In this document: positions 39,946 through 57,985 of the stretch, in pieces
How the letters are laid out: each line of letters begins with the position of its first letter
Position numbering within the stretch: the first letter of the stretch is position 1
Assembly (NCBI GenBank): GCA_964035575.1
Contig: OZ037899.1
Location: forward strand, 620,001 to 684,000
Source: Rhynchopus sp. YZ270_cl-10
Taxonomy: Eukaryota > Euglenozoa > Diplonemea > Diplonemida > Diplonemidae
Direction: 5' to 3'
DNA: 64,000 nucleotides
Notes under the pieces: generated by a model
What the model saw: only the letters and a program-made list of their open reading frames with translations
Database searches by the model: none
What the model was told of the DNA's origin: nothing
Program-made: the position numbers and the translations under genes

Positions 39946-42812
39946 ACCATTTTTCCTTTTTTTTCCAGGATTTTTCAAAGATCTCAAAGATCTCGAGAGA
40001 TCCTGAAAAAAAAAGACAAAAATCCTGAAAATCTTGATTTTTTTTTTTTTCCTCCCGAGATTCTCGAAAAAAGACAAAAAAAGACAAAAGATCTTTCCTG
40101 ACCCGTGAAAAAAAAACCCCGTTCTTTCCGCCCCCCTCTCAGAAGTCTCTTCAAAGAAAGCTTCTGTTCATTAAGTGTGTGAATGTGGTCCATAAGAGGG
40201 GGTGTGTTTTCCCCTTTGGATAGTAAAGGAACTGTCTCGATATATGCAGCTACGAAACCAACCTGACTATCGGAAAAAAATAAATAAATGAAACCAGAAA
40301 AAAAATCTTTTTCAAAAGAACAGAATGGAAGAGAGTGAAGGGCAGGGCAGGGCAGAAGGGGGGGTCCAGTACTTTTATATATCTGCAGGCAACCTGTATT
40401 ATACATATTTTTTTTTGTGGATTCCGAGTCTGGCTAAGGCTTGTGTATTTTTATTTTATTTTATTTTGCTTCACAACTCAGTAGGGGTGCTGATAAACGG
40501 GAACGAACACAGCAAAAAAAAAGGGAAATTGAGAGAGAAAAGGAGGGGTATCCCATAGAGTGGCTAAAGCACGAAGGGGAGGCTTAAAGTCAAGCTTTTC
40601 TCTTCTCTTTTGGTCTTCATTTTTTTAAAGGTACACTGTCACGAGAGGGCTTTGTATTTCAAGTATACGTTTTTTTTTCTTTTTAGATCTGTGTAAGAGA
40701 CACAACTTTCAACTTCATATTGCCCCATACGAAAGGGAATTTTACCCAATAATATTTGTTTTCCACCCAAGAAGGAGGGAAACAAATTCAAGAACTATTT
40801 GAATAAAAATAAAAAATAAAAAAAAACTAAAAATTGGGCGTTTCTGTCTTCTTCGTTTTTTTGACAAAGGCTGAACCCATACTATCCTCCTCAACAGAAT
40901 TAGCAATTAGCAGAGATTTTAAAAAGAAAACAGAATTATTCTTTCTCGTCTTGGTCGACAAACACGTTACCGTATCCCCCCTCTGCCTCCCCCCCTCTGA
41001 TGGCAGAAATTTGTTGTTGTTTATTTTTTTTGAAAAGGGTTGATGGGAGGGCAGTACCTTGGTGTGGCTGTCGGGATGGGGGGGAAAAAAGGTAGGGTAT
41101 GACAGTCAGCATCACACTACATTGTAGGTTACAGTGAAACAAATAAAATGGGTGTTTGTGGAGTGCATCCTCGGGTGGCTACGCTGATACAACCAAGTAT
41201 TCAAAACAAAAAATATGGGGGGGGTTGACATTCCTAGGCTTGTTGTACCATACCGCTGTTGTGTCTTTGACTTACTCCCATCAACTTTACCTTTTATATT
41301 TTTTTTATCGATTTCTCAGCTTTCTCCTTCTTCCTCCCTCCCTCAGTGTTCCCACACATCGATAGTGAATTGAGATGTGCACAAAAATGAAGATGCATTT
41401 CGAGGTGTTCTGATACGAGAGGGTTGAATCGTCTTACAAAATTTTCGGAGTTTTTTTTTTTCTCTTAGATGGCAACCTACAAAATAGATGTAGAACATCA
41501 TGATTGGGGAGTCCACCGGTCATGTACCAAGGTGCACCTGTCATGAGAGGGCGTTGTATTTGCGTGGAAACGACAACGTACATCACACAACTACAAGAAG
41601 GGGGGGAAGGGGTGAGGGAATGGCAAGTGACACTCTTTCAAGTCAAAAAAAAAAAATATTTTTTTTGAGGTGACCAAGTTGGAGAGTCTTGGCCACGACA
41701 CATCTTTTCTCATTTGTTTTTCGTTTTCAATGAAGGGGCTCGCCTCTTTCTGTGAATAGAAAATGCCTGTGGAATATGTTCGGCTTTCTTTTTTTTTTTG
41801 TACTGTTGTGGAAATCTGGCCCAATTTATTTGCCTTTTCCAAAACTACAAGCTTAAACATATTTTACCCACACGGTGTCAGTTAGCTAATTGAGGCGTGA
41901 CTGGAAAAAAAATTTTTTTTTTTTAGGTTTATTTTGGTGACTAAGCAAATGAGGGCTTTGGCTTTATGTTGACCATTTTAAGCATAAGAGGCTTAGGGTC
42001 ATTCTTACGAACCTTTCTTTTCCCTTTTTTTTTTTTTTCCTCCTCTCCCTTTTTTTCCCATGCGCAACACTCCGGGGTTCGATAACCCGCGGAGTGTCAG
42101 TGCCTGCGTCCCAGAGGCGTTTTGCACTATCAACTTCACTTTTTTTCAGATGTAAACCACGAAATGGATTGTAGGACTGCATTGGGTGTCCACCCCCTGT
42201 ACTGCCGGTCATATACCAAAGGTACACTGTCACGAGGGGTTTTTTTGTATTTCAACTCTACTTTTTTTTTTCTCTTCAAGATGTGTATGCACGTGAGGCA
42301 TGTTCCTCTTTCTATTCGTTTTTCCCTTTCGTTTTCTGCGATAAATGCCTGCCTACTCGGTTTCTACCGGTACCAGAGCTGTAGATGGGTCCCTCATCCC
42401 CCCCGTCTACGTTTTCTCCCAAAAAAAAAGAAAATAAAACTTCCAAAAAGCTTTCCCTTTTTTTTTTACCCCCTTCTTCTTTCTGGAAGTGAGATTTCGT
42501 GTGGGGTTGTTTTTTTTTGTTTTTGGGGTTTTTTTTTATTTCTCCTCCCCTTTCCCTCCCTCCTTACCACCGACCAGGGAATGGTAAAACGGAAAAAGAA
42601 AAAGAAAAAATGACCACTTTTTTTTGTAGTTTTCCACCCTCTCCTTTGAATTCCCATCCTCACTCTCACCTCTCACCCCTCACCCCTCAACAGAACACAC
42701 AACCGTCATCTTCGCTGCCTTTGTAAAGGCAGATTTTTTTTGTGTGATACAGTAGGATTTTTTTTTTTATTTTTTTTTATTTTGAATCGGAACAATTCAC
42801 ATTCAAGGCGAG
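39946..42812 (+). other. gene-free region upstream of the second ABCA gene
   Basis: Dispersed hairpins in + orientation: a diverged GGCTAAAGCACGAAG copy (40562); GGTACACTGTCACGAGAGGG (40630); TGTG (40690-40693) pairing with CACA (40701-40704) around TAAGAGA; GTCATGAGAGGGC (41541); TTAAGC (41978-41983) pairing with GCTTAG (41991-41996) around ATAAGAG; CTCCGGGGTTCGAT with AACCCGCGGAG (42069-42094) plus AGTGC/GCACT; ATGC/GCAT around ACGTGAG (42287-42301). No gene is supported. The last 80 bp before 42813 are T-rich and could carry the acceptor of a 5' leader. Confidence 0.5.
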
Positions 42813-49914
<7,102 letters not shown>

Positions 49915-49966
49915 AGTACCCCGTTTTAGCTGTTTATTAACACACAACCTCTTTCCACCCTCCCGC

Positions 49967-50002
<36 letters not shown>

Positions 50003-50995
50003 CCAAGGGAACGAAGATGTGATGCCCATTTTCACCAAAAAAAAAAAGGATTTTTTTTTTATACCTACAAAGCATAGCTTAAAGGAGAAATAGTTCCTCT
50101 TTTATGCAATGCCTTCCTGTGGTCTTTTTTCTTCTCCCCCATCCCTCTATCCCACCTACCCACCCCACCCCAACCCTCCCCCCTCCCTAGACTTGACCAA
50201 CAGCTCTTTAGTCTTGCCCCTCATCATCTCATGCATTTTATTAGGTGGCTTAGCATAAGAGACTTAGGTTCATCCTATAAGCTTTTCTTTATTTGGTGTC
50301 TGCCTCCCAGAGGCGTTGGCACGTTTATCAACTTCACTTTTTTTCCCCTGTAGAGCGAGAAAGGTGCAGGGTGCCCTCAGTGGCTTATTTTTGGGAGAGA
50401 GGAGATCGCTGATTAATGGGCAGGCTCCAGATTTTTCAAAGATTTTTGCGTGGTAACAAAAAAAAAAAGTCGAACCTACAAAGATTCAAATAAAAAAAAA
50501 CTTCCGTGTTTTGTGATTTCAAAACTTTTGAGGCCCCCAACCCCCAGAGTCCTATGTTTTTTTTTTTGCCCCAGTTTCACTTTCCACATAATCTACCTTC
50601 AATTCTAACCCATATCGAGATTTTTTTGTAGTGTTTTTCTGTATCCTTTTTTTATGTTTTTTTTTGAAAAACATATTTTCCCCCTACCCCAGTTGTTTAT
50701 GATTGTTTCGAAAAGCTACGCCAACAACAAAAACAAAATAGTCATGATTTGATTGCCGTTCCTTCTTTGCTTTTGTTCTGCATTTTTTGCGTCAATACTA
50801 TCTATGGAGGCAATGCTGTTCATCGAACACTATGCCTTTTAATTGTTCCCAAAAAGTAACGCAATTCATGTAACTACCTAACTAAGTTTTGGTTGAAATC
50901 TATCTGGTTTTTCAGCGTCAGTTTTTTTTCCCCCCCTTTTTTTTTCTACGAGTAAATGTATCCGCGCATAAGAGGTTCATCTCTTTGGGGAGGGG
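49915..50995 (+). other. gene-free spacer after the second ABCA gene
   Basis: Contains a TC microsatellite (49973-50000), a GAGA-type hairpin relative (GGCTTAGCATAAGAGACTTA, with GTTCATCCTATAAGC, 50245-50282), a partial AGAGGCGTTGGCAC element (50300), and AT-rich sequence. No gene is seen. Confidence 0.4.
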
Positions 50996-51830
50996 AATAG
51001 CTATTTCCCTCCCTCCCGCCAGAGCCCGAGGGATCCCTTGAGGGAGGTCAGGGCAGCCCTGACCTCCCGAAAGGGAATCCCGAGGGCCAAGGGGGGGAGG
51101 GATGTAGCTTTGTGACCCGACGAGGTCGTTTTCTACCCGAACTGCCTGCAAACAAGCGCTTTTGTGGTGTTTTGTGTACAAACACGTAGGTTTTTCGGCC
51201 CACATGGGTACCATCGTTTGTGGCCCAAGGACGCCGAAAAGCATGCGAATACGCTTTTCGAGTCGCAGAAACCAGGTTGTGGGCCGTTTTAAAAAGTTTT
51301 TGGCCGGTTTCAGTCACCAATAGCTATTTCCCTCCCTCCCGCCAGAGCCCGAGGGATCCCTTGAGGGAGGTCAGGGCAGCCCGAGGGCCGAAGGCCCGAG
51401 GGCGCCCTGACCTCCCGAAAGGGAATCCCGAGGGCCAAGGGAGGGAGGGATGTAGCTTTGTGACCCGAAGAGGTCGTTTTCTACCCGAACTGCCTGCAAA
51501 CAAGCGCTTTTGTGGTGTTTTGTGTACAAACACGTATGTTTTTCGGCCCACGTGGGTACCATCGTTTGTGGCCCACGGACGCCCAAAAGCATGCGAATAC
51601 GCTTTTCGAGTCGCAGAAACCAGGTTGTGGGCCGTTTTAAAAAGTTTTTGGCCGGTTTCAGTCACCAAAACGCACATTCTCTCGCGGGAATTTTTGGTGC
51701 TCTCAAGGGAATCCTCTTAGCTCTCAAGAGAATCCCTTGAGACCTCTGGAGGGTTACAAAACGCACTTTCTCTCGCGGGAATTTTTGGTGCTCTCAAGGG
51801 AATCCCTTGAGACCTCTGGAGGGTTACAAA
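50996..51830 (+). repeat. tandem duplication of a 323-350-bp unit, plus a 90-bp duplication
   Basis: Unit 1 (50996-51318) and unit 2 (51319-51668) both begin AATAGCTATTTCCCTCCCTC and end GCCGGTTTCAGTCACCA. Unit 2 has an extra palindromic GGGCCGAAGGCCC insert within GGGAGGTCAGGGC and GCCCTGACCTCCC arms. Minus-strand open frames are alike in both copies but show no family signal. From 51670, CTCTCGCGGGAATTTTTGG and CCCTTGAGACCTCTGGAGG occur twice, 90 bp apart. Confidence 0.8.
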
Positions 51831-51842
51831 ACTCGAAATTCC

Positions 51843-51876
<34 letters not shown>

Positions 51877-52420
51877 GTGAAGGAAGGTGATTAAACACGA
51901 GGCTTAGGTTCATCTTCGAAACTCTGTTTCTTCTTTTGGTTATATAGTGTCTAAACCAACCCCCCTTTTTTTTTGTTCGTAACACGTAGTCCACCTGATT
52001 TTTACCCCGCGGATAGGTCCGGATAGGCGCGGATAGGTCCGGATAGGGCCGGATAGGACCGTACAGGCCAAACCCCACGTATTTTTCCCATACGTACTGT
52101 GTACTGTGTACTGGGCACTGGGCACTGGGCACTGGGTACTGGGTACTGGGTACTGGGTACTGGGTACTGGGTACTGGGTACTGGGTACTGGGTACTGGGT
52201 ACTGGGTACTGGGTACTGGGTACTGGGTACTGGGTACTGGGTACTGGGTACTGGGTAGCTACGTTAGAGATCTGTTTCATTCTCGGCAGTAATCTTCGCC
52301 TCAAACTCCAAGACAAAGGGTTGGAAGAGGAAGTCGGATTGGGCTGTGGAAGTTTCGGGCTACTGTTCCACCCCGCAGATGATTCATAAATAATCTTTTG
52401 TCATCCGCATGCCCCCAGAG

Positions 52421-52836
52421 TCATTCAGCACTCTTCTCATATTTGATAGGGCTTGCCGTTGTGGAGCACATCAATACTGTGAGACGAACCTCATCTGTGT
52501 TGAGCCATTTGCAGTGTTCTTCAACTTCCAGTGCAAAATCTTGCGACGAAATTAGCACACCATTGAACGACTGGTCACGCGCACTATCCTTCGTCTTTTT
52601 TGTCGGAAAATAGACCGCATCACGTTCTGCACACCTCTGGATCTTCTTCGCTATGTTAGTGCGATACGCGCAGAGGGAGGGGTCCACCCCTTTGCTCCCG
52701 TGAACTTGTACTGTTTGTCCGATGTTTTCTTTGGCACAAGAGTGATGAACGGTGTTTGAGTGAGTCCAAACACATCCTTCTCAGGCAAAGAGTAATAAGA
52801 GGTTGTGAGACGCTCGGGACGCTGCGAATGCAGCAT
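52421..52836 (-). pseudogene. coding segment with one frame change, inside the TIR element
   Basis: Minus-strand translation is protein-like over about 135 residues: SYYSLPEKDVFGLTQTPFIT in one frame, then, after a change of frame at a GGGG run near 52688, CAYRTNIAKKIQRCAERDAV and ALEVEEHCKWLNTDEVRLTV in another, ending at a stop at 52421. It could be a fragment of the element's own protein or a captured host gene. The family is not recognised. The single frame break could also be a sequencing error in the homopolymer. Confidence 0.4.
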
Positions 52837-53007
52837 GCAGAACTGAAAGGCAGTGTTGAAACCAGAAGATTACAGATGGCGGGTCAGACGCTGTGTCACT
52901 TACCCCATGCATCGGTAGATGAGAGCCAGCACCTTCAGAGCAGTGAACACAACACTGGGCGCAAAATTCATGTGCCAAAAGGCAACAAAACCCTACAAGG
53001 AGTACAC

Positions 53008-53096
53008 AGTACACAGTACACAGTACACAGTACACAGTACACAGTACACAGTACACAGTACACAGTACACAGTACACAGTACACAGTACACAGTAC
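53008..53096 (+). repeat. AGTACAC minisatellite, 7-bp unit
   Basis: About 12 perfect units of AGTACAC, lying on the opposite side of the TIR element from the TACTGGG array. The units share GTAC and, on the other strand, GTACTGTGT, close to the 52100 array start. Confidence 0.9.
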
Positions 53097-53276
53097 AAAA
53101 ATAGTTTTTTTCTGATTTTTCGACCCCGCGGATAGGCGCGGATAGGTCCGGATAGGCCCGGATATGGCCGGATAGGGCAAGGATAGACCGGATAGGGCCA
53201 AAAGCCGGTTTTTTTTTTGGGGCAAAATCAGGTGGGTAGTGTTGCTGCGTTCAACGAAAAAACACTGTTCTTTTTG

Positions 53277-53657
53277 TTACAGTAAACACTCTAATTAATA
53301 AGCATCTAATTCGTGAATTCCTAATTCGTGAATCGTGAATTAAAATTTTTTGGGATAAATGTTTCGTAAATAATTAATTATTTTTTCCGGCGGAGCCGAA
53401 AATTTTTTTTGACATGGTACTGTTTGTTGAGGTTTGTATGGGAGGAGCGTGTTCTTCTTGGTGGTGGTGCCGATCTCGATCACCGCGAGGTCCGTCCTCT
53501 CCTCCTCCTGCTTCTCAGCAACAACCTGCATCTGCTGACTGATATCCATTGTATTACAAGTGGTTGAAATGTTTCTGGGGGTGTTCTGGGTGGGTTGTAC
53601 GGGCTAATGGGTGTGAAAGGAGGGTCGTGTAGAGTATTAATTAGAGTGTTTACTGTA
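53277..53657. mobile_element. 380-bp TIR segment carrying a gene fragment
   Basis: TACAGTAAACACTCTAATTA (53278-53297) is matched by TAATTAGAGTGTTTACTGTA (53638-53657), a perfect inverted repeat of about 20 to 23 bp. Palindromic AATTCGTGAATTC words lie inside the left end and outside the right one (53690-53780). No target duplication could be fixed. The interior holds a minus-strand coding fragment. Confidence 0.5.
53410..53549 (-). pseudogene. captured 5' coding fragment
   Basis: Starting at an ATG (53549-53547), the minus strand encodes MDISQQMQVVAEKQEEERTD and then LAVIEIGTTTKKNTLLPYKP before running into AT-rich sequence. GC content and codon choice match host genes, and the sequence before the ATG resembles a host 5' leader (CACCCAGAACACCCCC). 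It looks like the first exon of a host gene carried by the TIR segment. Family unknown. Confidence 0.4.
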
Positions 53658-53984
53658 GTACTGTATAGTAGGTATTCTTAATTCGTGAACACCTAATTCA
53701 TGAATTCCTAATTCGTGAATGAATTATTTAATTTTTTCCGGATTTTACCGAATTCACGAATTAGGAATTCACGAAATAGAGGCCGTACTGTATTGTTATC
53801 AAGATCAGTTTGGCGGATGATATCGTCTAGTTTTTGTTGTGCACACAAATGGTTCTTTTTCTATGAAGCGTCCCACACGGGGGGCGTTTCACACCTTAAC
53901 AAAATTTCTGAGATAGGGGTTTTGTTGCCCAACTTTTTTTTTCTTCTTCTTCTTCGCAAGAGATATATTTCTCCTGTTTTTTGT

Positions 53985-54045
53985 TCAAAGATGACTAAGC
54001 AACGAGAGGCTTAGGGTTCATCTTATAAACTTTTCTTTATAGTCA
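53985..54045 (+). repeat. GAGA-loop hairpin element, CTAAGC/GCTTAG stem
   Basis: CTAAGC at 53995-54000 pairs with GCTTAG at 54009-54014 around AACGAGAG, followed by GGTTCATCTTATAAAC, which can itself form a short GTT/AAC stem, and then TTTTCTTT. It is the best preserved copy together with 35381. Confidence 0.65.
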
Positions 54046-54765
54046 TTTAAGAAAAGAAAGTATATGAAATAAACTTTTCTTTGTTTTCCCCACTCATCTT
54101 ATTAGAGATGTGTGTGAAATGTGTATTTGTGTACGTGTCTGGCCTTTCTCATTTGGTCCAACCGAGGAGCGCAAAAAAATGTGTCGATTCAAAAAAAAAT
54201 AAAAAAAAATCCATAAGCGATGCCGTCAATGACCCCAAAAGAGGCAAAATACTGCATACGAAACTTTTTTTTTTTTCTGATTCTATGGGGTGATCAGAGG
54301 TACTTTTTTGCAGCTCGAGTCAAGAAAAATCACAAAAAATCACAACGGTTACAAATGCTTACAAAAACGAAATTGGGATTTTGTTTGGGTTTTTTGTGAG
54401 CGTACGTGATTTTTTGTGATTTTCTGTGATTTTTTGTGATTTTCTGTGATTTTTTGTGATTTTTTGTGATTCGCATTCCGGATTTTGTGATTTTTTGTGA
54501 TTTTCTGTGATTTTTTGTGATTTTTTGTGATTCGCATTCCGGATTTTGTGATTTTTTGTGATTTTCTGTGATTTTTTGTGATTTTTTGTGATTCGCATTC
54601 CAGATGTTTGTGATTTTTTGTGATTGAATGGTACTATACGGGGGGGTACCTGATCACAAATGTTCACAACCATGGTAATGTTATGGTAACATCACGGTTA
54701 ACATAGTGGCGTTGTGAACTGGTGTGAAGTTGTGAATCAAATTGATTTTGATTTTTTTTGGTACT

Positions 54766-55300
54766 GTGTACTGTGTATACTGTGTATACTGTGTATACTG
54801 TGTATACTGTGTATACTGTGTATACTGTGTATACTGTGTATACTGTGTATACTGTGTATACTGTGTATACTGTGTATACTGTGTATACTGTGTATACTGT
54901 GTATACTGTGTATACTGTGTATACTGTGTATACTGTGTATACTGTGTATACTGTGTATACTGTGTATACTGTGTATACTGTGTATACTGTGTATACTGTG
55001 TATACTGTGTATACTGTGTATACTGTGTATACTGTGTATACTGTGTATACTGTGTATACTGTGTATACTGTGTATACTGTGTATACTGTGTATACTGTGT
55101 ATACTGTGTATACTGTGTATACTGTGTATACTGTGTATACTGTGTATACTGTGTATACTGTGTATACTGTGTATACTGTGTATACTGTGTATACTGTGTA
55201 TACTGTGTATACTGTGTATACTGTGTATACTGTGTATACTGTGTATACTGTGTATACTGTGTATACTGTGTATACTGTGTATACTGTGTATACTGGTATA
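54766..55300 (+). repeat. TATACTGTG minisatellite, 9-bp unit
   Basis: Roughly 58 units of TATACTGTG, entered through GTACTGTGTACTGTG and left through GTACAGTGTGTACAGTGTAC. Open frames of about 200-280 codons across it are artefacts of the unit length being divisible by three. Confidence 0.95.
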
Positions 55301-55579
55301 CTGTGTACAGTGTGTACAGTGTACAGTGTATTGTACAGTGAATTTTTTCTATAGGTCAACAACTTGGCCATTTCTGCAAAATGACCCCACCACTTCCTGG
55401 GATTGGCTCAAAAATGCAAATGCCAGCGTTTTCCTTCACATTCCCGCAAACCCGAAAAAAAAAAATAAAACAGGGTACCCCCCAGCCTGGTGTAACCACG
55501 GGAGACATACGGGAGAACCACGGGGAATTTGTACCGGTGCCACACCACAAATGAATAAAAAAGGTTGAAAGGAAATAAC

Positions 55580-55737
55580 TTATAATTACCGTTAAATTAT
55601 ATCCCCACAATTTAACGCAGTGAGTTGTGGGTCACGAGTGTACTAATCCCACGAGCGCAGCGAGTGGGATTCGTGAACGAGTGACCCACAACTCACTGAG
55701 TTAAATTGCCGGGATATAATTTAACAATAATTAGTAG
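55580..55737. repeat. 155-bp palindrome
   Basis: Arms containing TTAAATTATATCCC, AATTTAACGCAGTGAGTTGT and GGGTCAC on the left are matched on the right by GTGACCCACAACTCACTG, GTTAAATT and GGGATATAATTTAA. The centre is CCCACGAGCGCAGCGAGTGG. It could extrude as a cruciform. Confidence 0.75.
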
Positions 55738-55743
55738 TTTTCA

Positions 55744-56331
55744 TTGACGTGCAATTATAGACGAGTCACAAAATCCTTCTACAGGCGTGCAATGTGTAAC
55801 CGCTATGAAACCATTGTAGTGCTGGTGGTGTTGAAGTGGAAGGTGGAGGTAAGAAGACTCCAGATAGTCCACAGCCCTTCATCCCATCAGACCGCATGCT
55901 GGTCGGGAAGCCAACGACGTGGTCTTCTTCTGGGGGGTCTTTCTGTTCGTTCTGAGGTTCACACTTCCAGTGTTTTTACGGGATCGTCGAGCTTCCTCAG
56001 TCTCAGTTGTGCACTCGCCTAAGGACCCGCTTGGGGAACCTAGGGTCTGTACTCAAAAAAAAATGTGTTGTCTGAGGGAGGCGTGTAATTATAAATACTT
56101 AATTAAACGCACACATTTCCCACCCATTTTGTACAGAAAAATAATTACACGCATTTGGGATGCGTGTAATTATAGATCATTAATTAAACGGCCACATTTT
56201 ACGTGCATTTGTAACAGGATCTATAATTACACGCATAGTACTTAATTCTACCCTGGCCGTTAAATTGTGGATTTCAAATTGCACGCCTGTAGAAGGATTT
56301 TGTGAAGAGTCTATAATTGCGCGTCAATAAA
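55744..56331. mobile_element. nested inverted-repeat unit, about 590 bp
   Basis: GACGTGCAATTATAGAC, CACAAAATCCTTCTACAGGC and GTGCAAT on the left are inverted on the right (ATTGCACGCCTGTAGAAGGA and so on, ending GCGCGTCAAT), an imperfect repeat of about 50 bp. Inside, GTGTAATTATA occurs several times (56083-56240) in both orientations. It is probably an element inserted into, or forming the core of, the larger one. Confidence 0.55.
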
Positions 56332-56944
56332 AGGAAGAACAAAACAGTGTGGTGTACAACAGGGACTATAAAACAAGCTAGCCCATCTGCCCCTGCCCCG
56401 CACACTGCCACGGTGTCTGACGACGACCCAGTGTAGGATCAACGCCTTGCAAACACTCAGGCCAAATCACCATATTCGCGGTGTTTATTGTGATTTTCTG
56501 TGATTTTTTGTGATTTTTCGTGATTTTTTGTGATTTTTTGTGATTTTTTGTGATTCGCATTCCAGATTTTGTGATTTTTTGTGATTTTTCGTGATTTTTT
56601 GTGATTTTTTGTGATTCGCATTCCAGATTTTGTGATTTTTCGTGATTTTTCATGATTCTTTGTGACTGGAGCTGCAAAAAAGTACCTCTGATCACCCCAT
56701 TCTAATCGATTTTTTTTTGTTTCGCTCATTATTTAGCAATCAAAACTCTAAAGCAGTGGCAGGGACACCGTTCCTGTCTATAACGCAACCAACAAAAAAA
56801 AATTTTTTTTTTCGCTCAATATTTTGCCTTTTTCTTCTTTTCTTTAGCTTTTTTTCTAGAACAAACAAGAAAATGGGGTAAGCGAGGAGGTGGATACCCG
56901 CCCCCTCCTTTTTTTTTAAACACAAAAACAAAATAAAAACAAAA

Positions 56945-57060
56945 CTACGTTATGACATCCAGCTCTCGTTGCAACGGCTTTCTTTTGATGTGCTGCTGAG
57001 GCACCTAATGCACCTGAGAGAGAAAATGTACGTATTGAGGGATGTTCTTAGCGAGGTGAG
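56945..57060 (+). CDS. possible exon of an unrecognised gene
   Basis: The + strand reads RYDIQLSLQRLSFDVLLRHL and then HLREKMYVLRDVLSE, a credible amphipathic helix, followed by GTGAGG, a possible splice donor. No ATG belongs to it and no clear acceptor precedes it. The composition is less AT-rich than the surroundings. It may belong with the segment at 57868 or be another captured fragment. Confidence 0.3.
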
Positions 57061-57099
57061 GTACCCTATACCCAAAAATCGCCTTTGCTTGCGGAGGAT

Positions 57100-57867
57100 G
57101 GGGTGTTTTTCGCCCCAGCGATGCGCTTCTCCCCTCCCCCCCTTTTTTTTTTGTGTCGATGTGGTCTTGCATCGTGTTGATCTCGGAACCTACCGACCCT
57201 CCCTCCTCCTCCCATCCTCGTCGTTCAAGTTAGTGATCTAGCCCACCCACCCCATTTCTTCAGCTGTTTCCCTCTGAATATAAAAGATTTTTTTTTTTTG
57301 TGTGAGGAGACGACGCTGGTGGATAAAACTCCATCTTTCGATTGAAAATAATATCGTAATCTTTTTTTTAGAATAATAATTAGCTATTCCTTCTGTAGCT
57401 TATAAGGCTTCCGTCAACATTTAGTGCAAACCCTAAAATCCCCACAGAGGGTACTCAGGGGACAGCAAAGAAAAAAAAAAGCTCTCAAGGGTTCAGGACG
57501 AATGACGTCTATACCTTCCGTAGTACAAAGTCTTCGGCCAACATTGAGTACAGACCCGAATTATCCCACCTGGTGGGATTACTCGGCGATTGTCGACATA
57601 ACAACAATTAGGAAGGAGGGGGGGAAAGGGAACTGATATACCTTCGTTTATCTTTACTAGTGCACCCACATAGCTCTGTCGCATCTCTGCACTGATATCG
57701 TTGGTATATTCACTTCACCCCTCACAACCTTTTTTCTTCTTCTTCTTCTTTCAGTTTTGCTTCTAACCCCCTTTTTTTTAGCTTTCCGCGCAACAAAAAA
57801 AAACAAAAAAAAAAAAAAAAAACATGATAAACCACAAAAAGAAATAACCAGGAAATTTGCGTCTTTC
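57100..57867 (+). other. gene-free AT-rich spacer
   Basis: Poly-T and CT-rich runs. Two diverged copies of a 110-bp segment starting near 57390 and 57510 share GCTTATAAGGCTTCCGTCAA / ACAAAGTCTTCGGCCAA and CATTxAGTxCAxACCC words, which suggests an old tandem duplication. No gene is supported. Confidence 0.3.
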
Positions 57868-57985
57868 AGCACTGCAACCAATTGCCCTTTATTTGCATAC
57901 CCCAGCAAGTTGAAGGTGATTATGCCTTGTTGAGGGGCCGGTTTAAAAAGCTGTATTCGGCTTATGACCCATCTCCACCACCCAC
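57868..57985 (+). CDS. possible exon, LPFICIPQQVEGDYALLRGR
   Basis: After a TTTCAG that could be a splice acceptor, one frame reads CNQLPFICIPQQVEGDYALL and RGRFKKLYSAYDPS before a Pro-rich run. It is protein-like, but the family is unknown and neither end is fixed. Confidence is low because no paralogue is available in the window. Confidence 0.3.

Larger units (their letters stand above)
51991..53235. mobile_element. 1.2-kb TIR element, CCACCTG family, 5-bp TSD
   Basis: Begins CCACCTGATTTTTACCCC and ends GGGGCAAAATCAGGTGG, flanked on both sides by GTAGT (51986-51990 and 53236-53240). Inside the termini are inverted blocks of GCGGATAGG/CCGGATAGG repeats (52010-52070, 53130-53200), then minisatellites (TACTGGG at 52117-52258, AGTACAC at 53008-53096), and in the centre a minus-strand coding-like segment. 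It is the largest member here of the MITE family seen at 2828, 3165 and 35873. Confidence 0.8.
54286..56699. mobile_element. 2.4-kb TIR element, TGGGGTGATC termini, 5-bp TSD
   Basis: A perfect inverted repeat of about 31 bp starting TGGGGTGATCAGAGGTACTT bounds the segment, and TTCTA lies on both sides (54281-54285 and 56700-56704) as an exact 5-bp target duplication. Subterminal arrays of TGTGATTTTT words with CGCATTCC spacers (54400-54640; 56486-56655) follow. The interior has a 9-bp minisatellite, a 155-bp palindrome and a nested inverted-repeat unit. No transposase is present, so it is non-autonomous. Confidence 0.8.

Noticed and set aside
50918-51677. Minus-strand proteins of about 90-117 residues conserved between two copies
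   Set aside because: The copies are a recent tandem duplication, so similarity does not show selection; no start context or domain is seen.
54714-55568. Open frames of 200-280 codons with VYT or CIL repeats
   Set aside because: They are produced by a 9-bp minisatellite.
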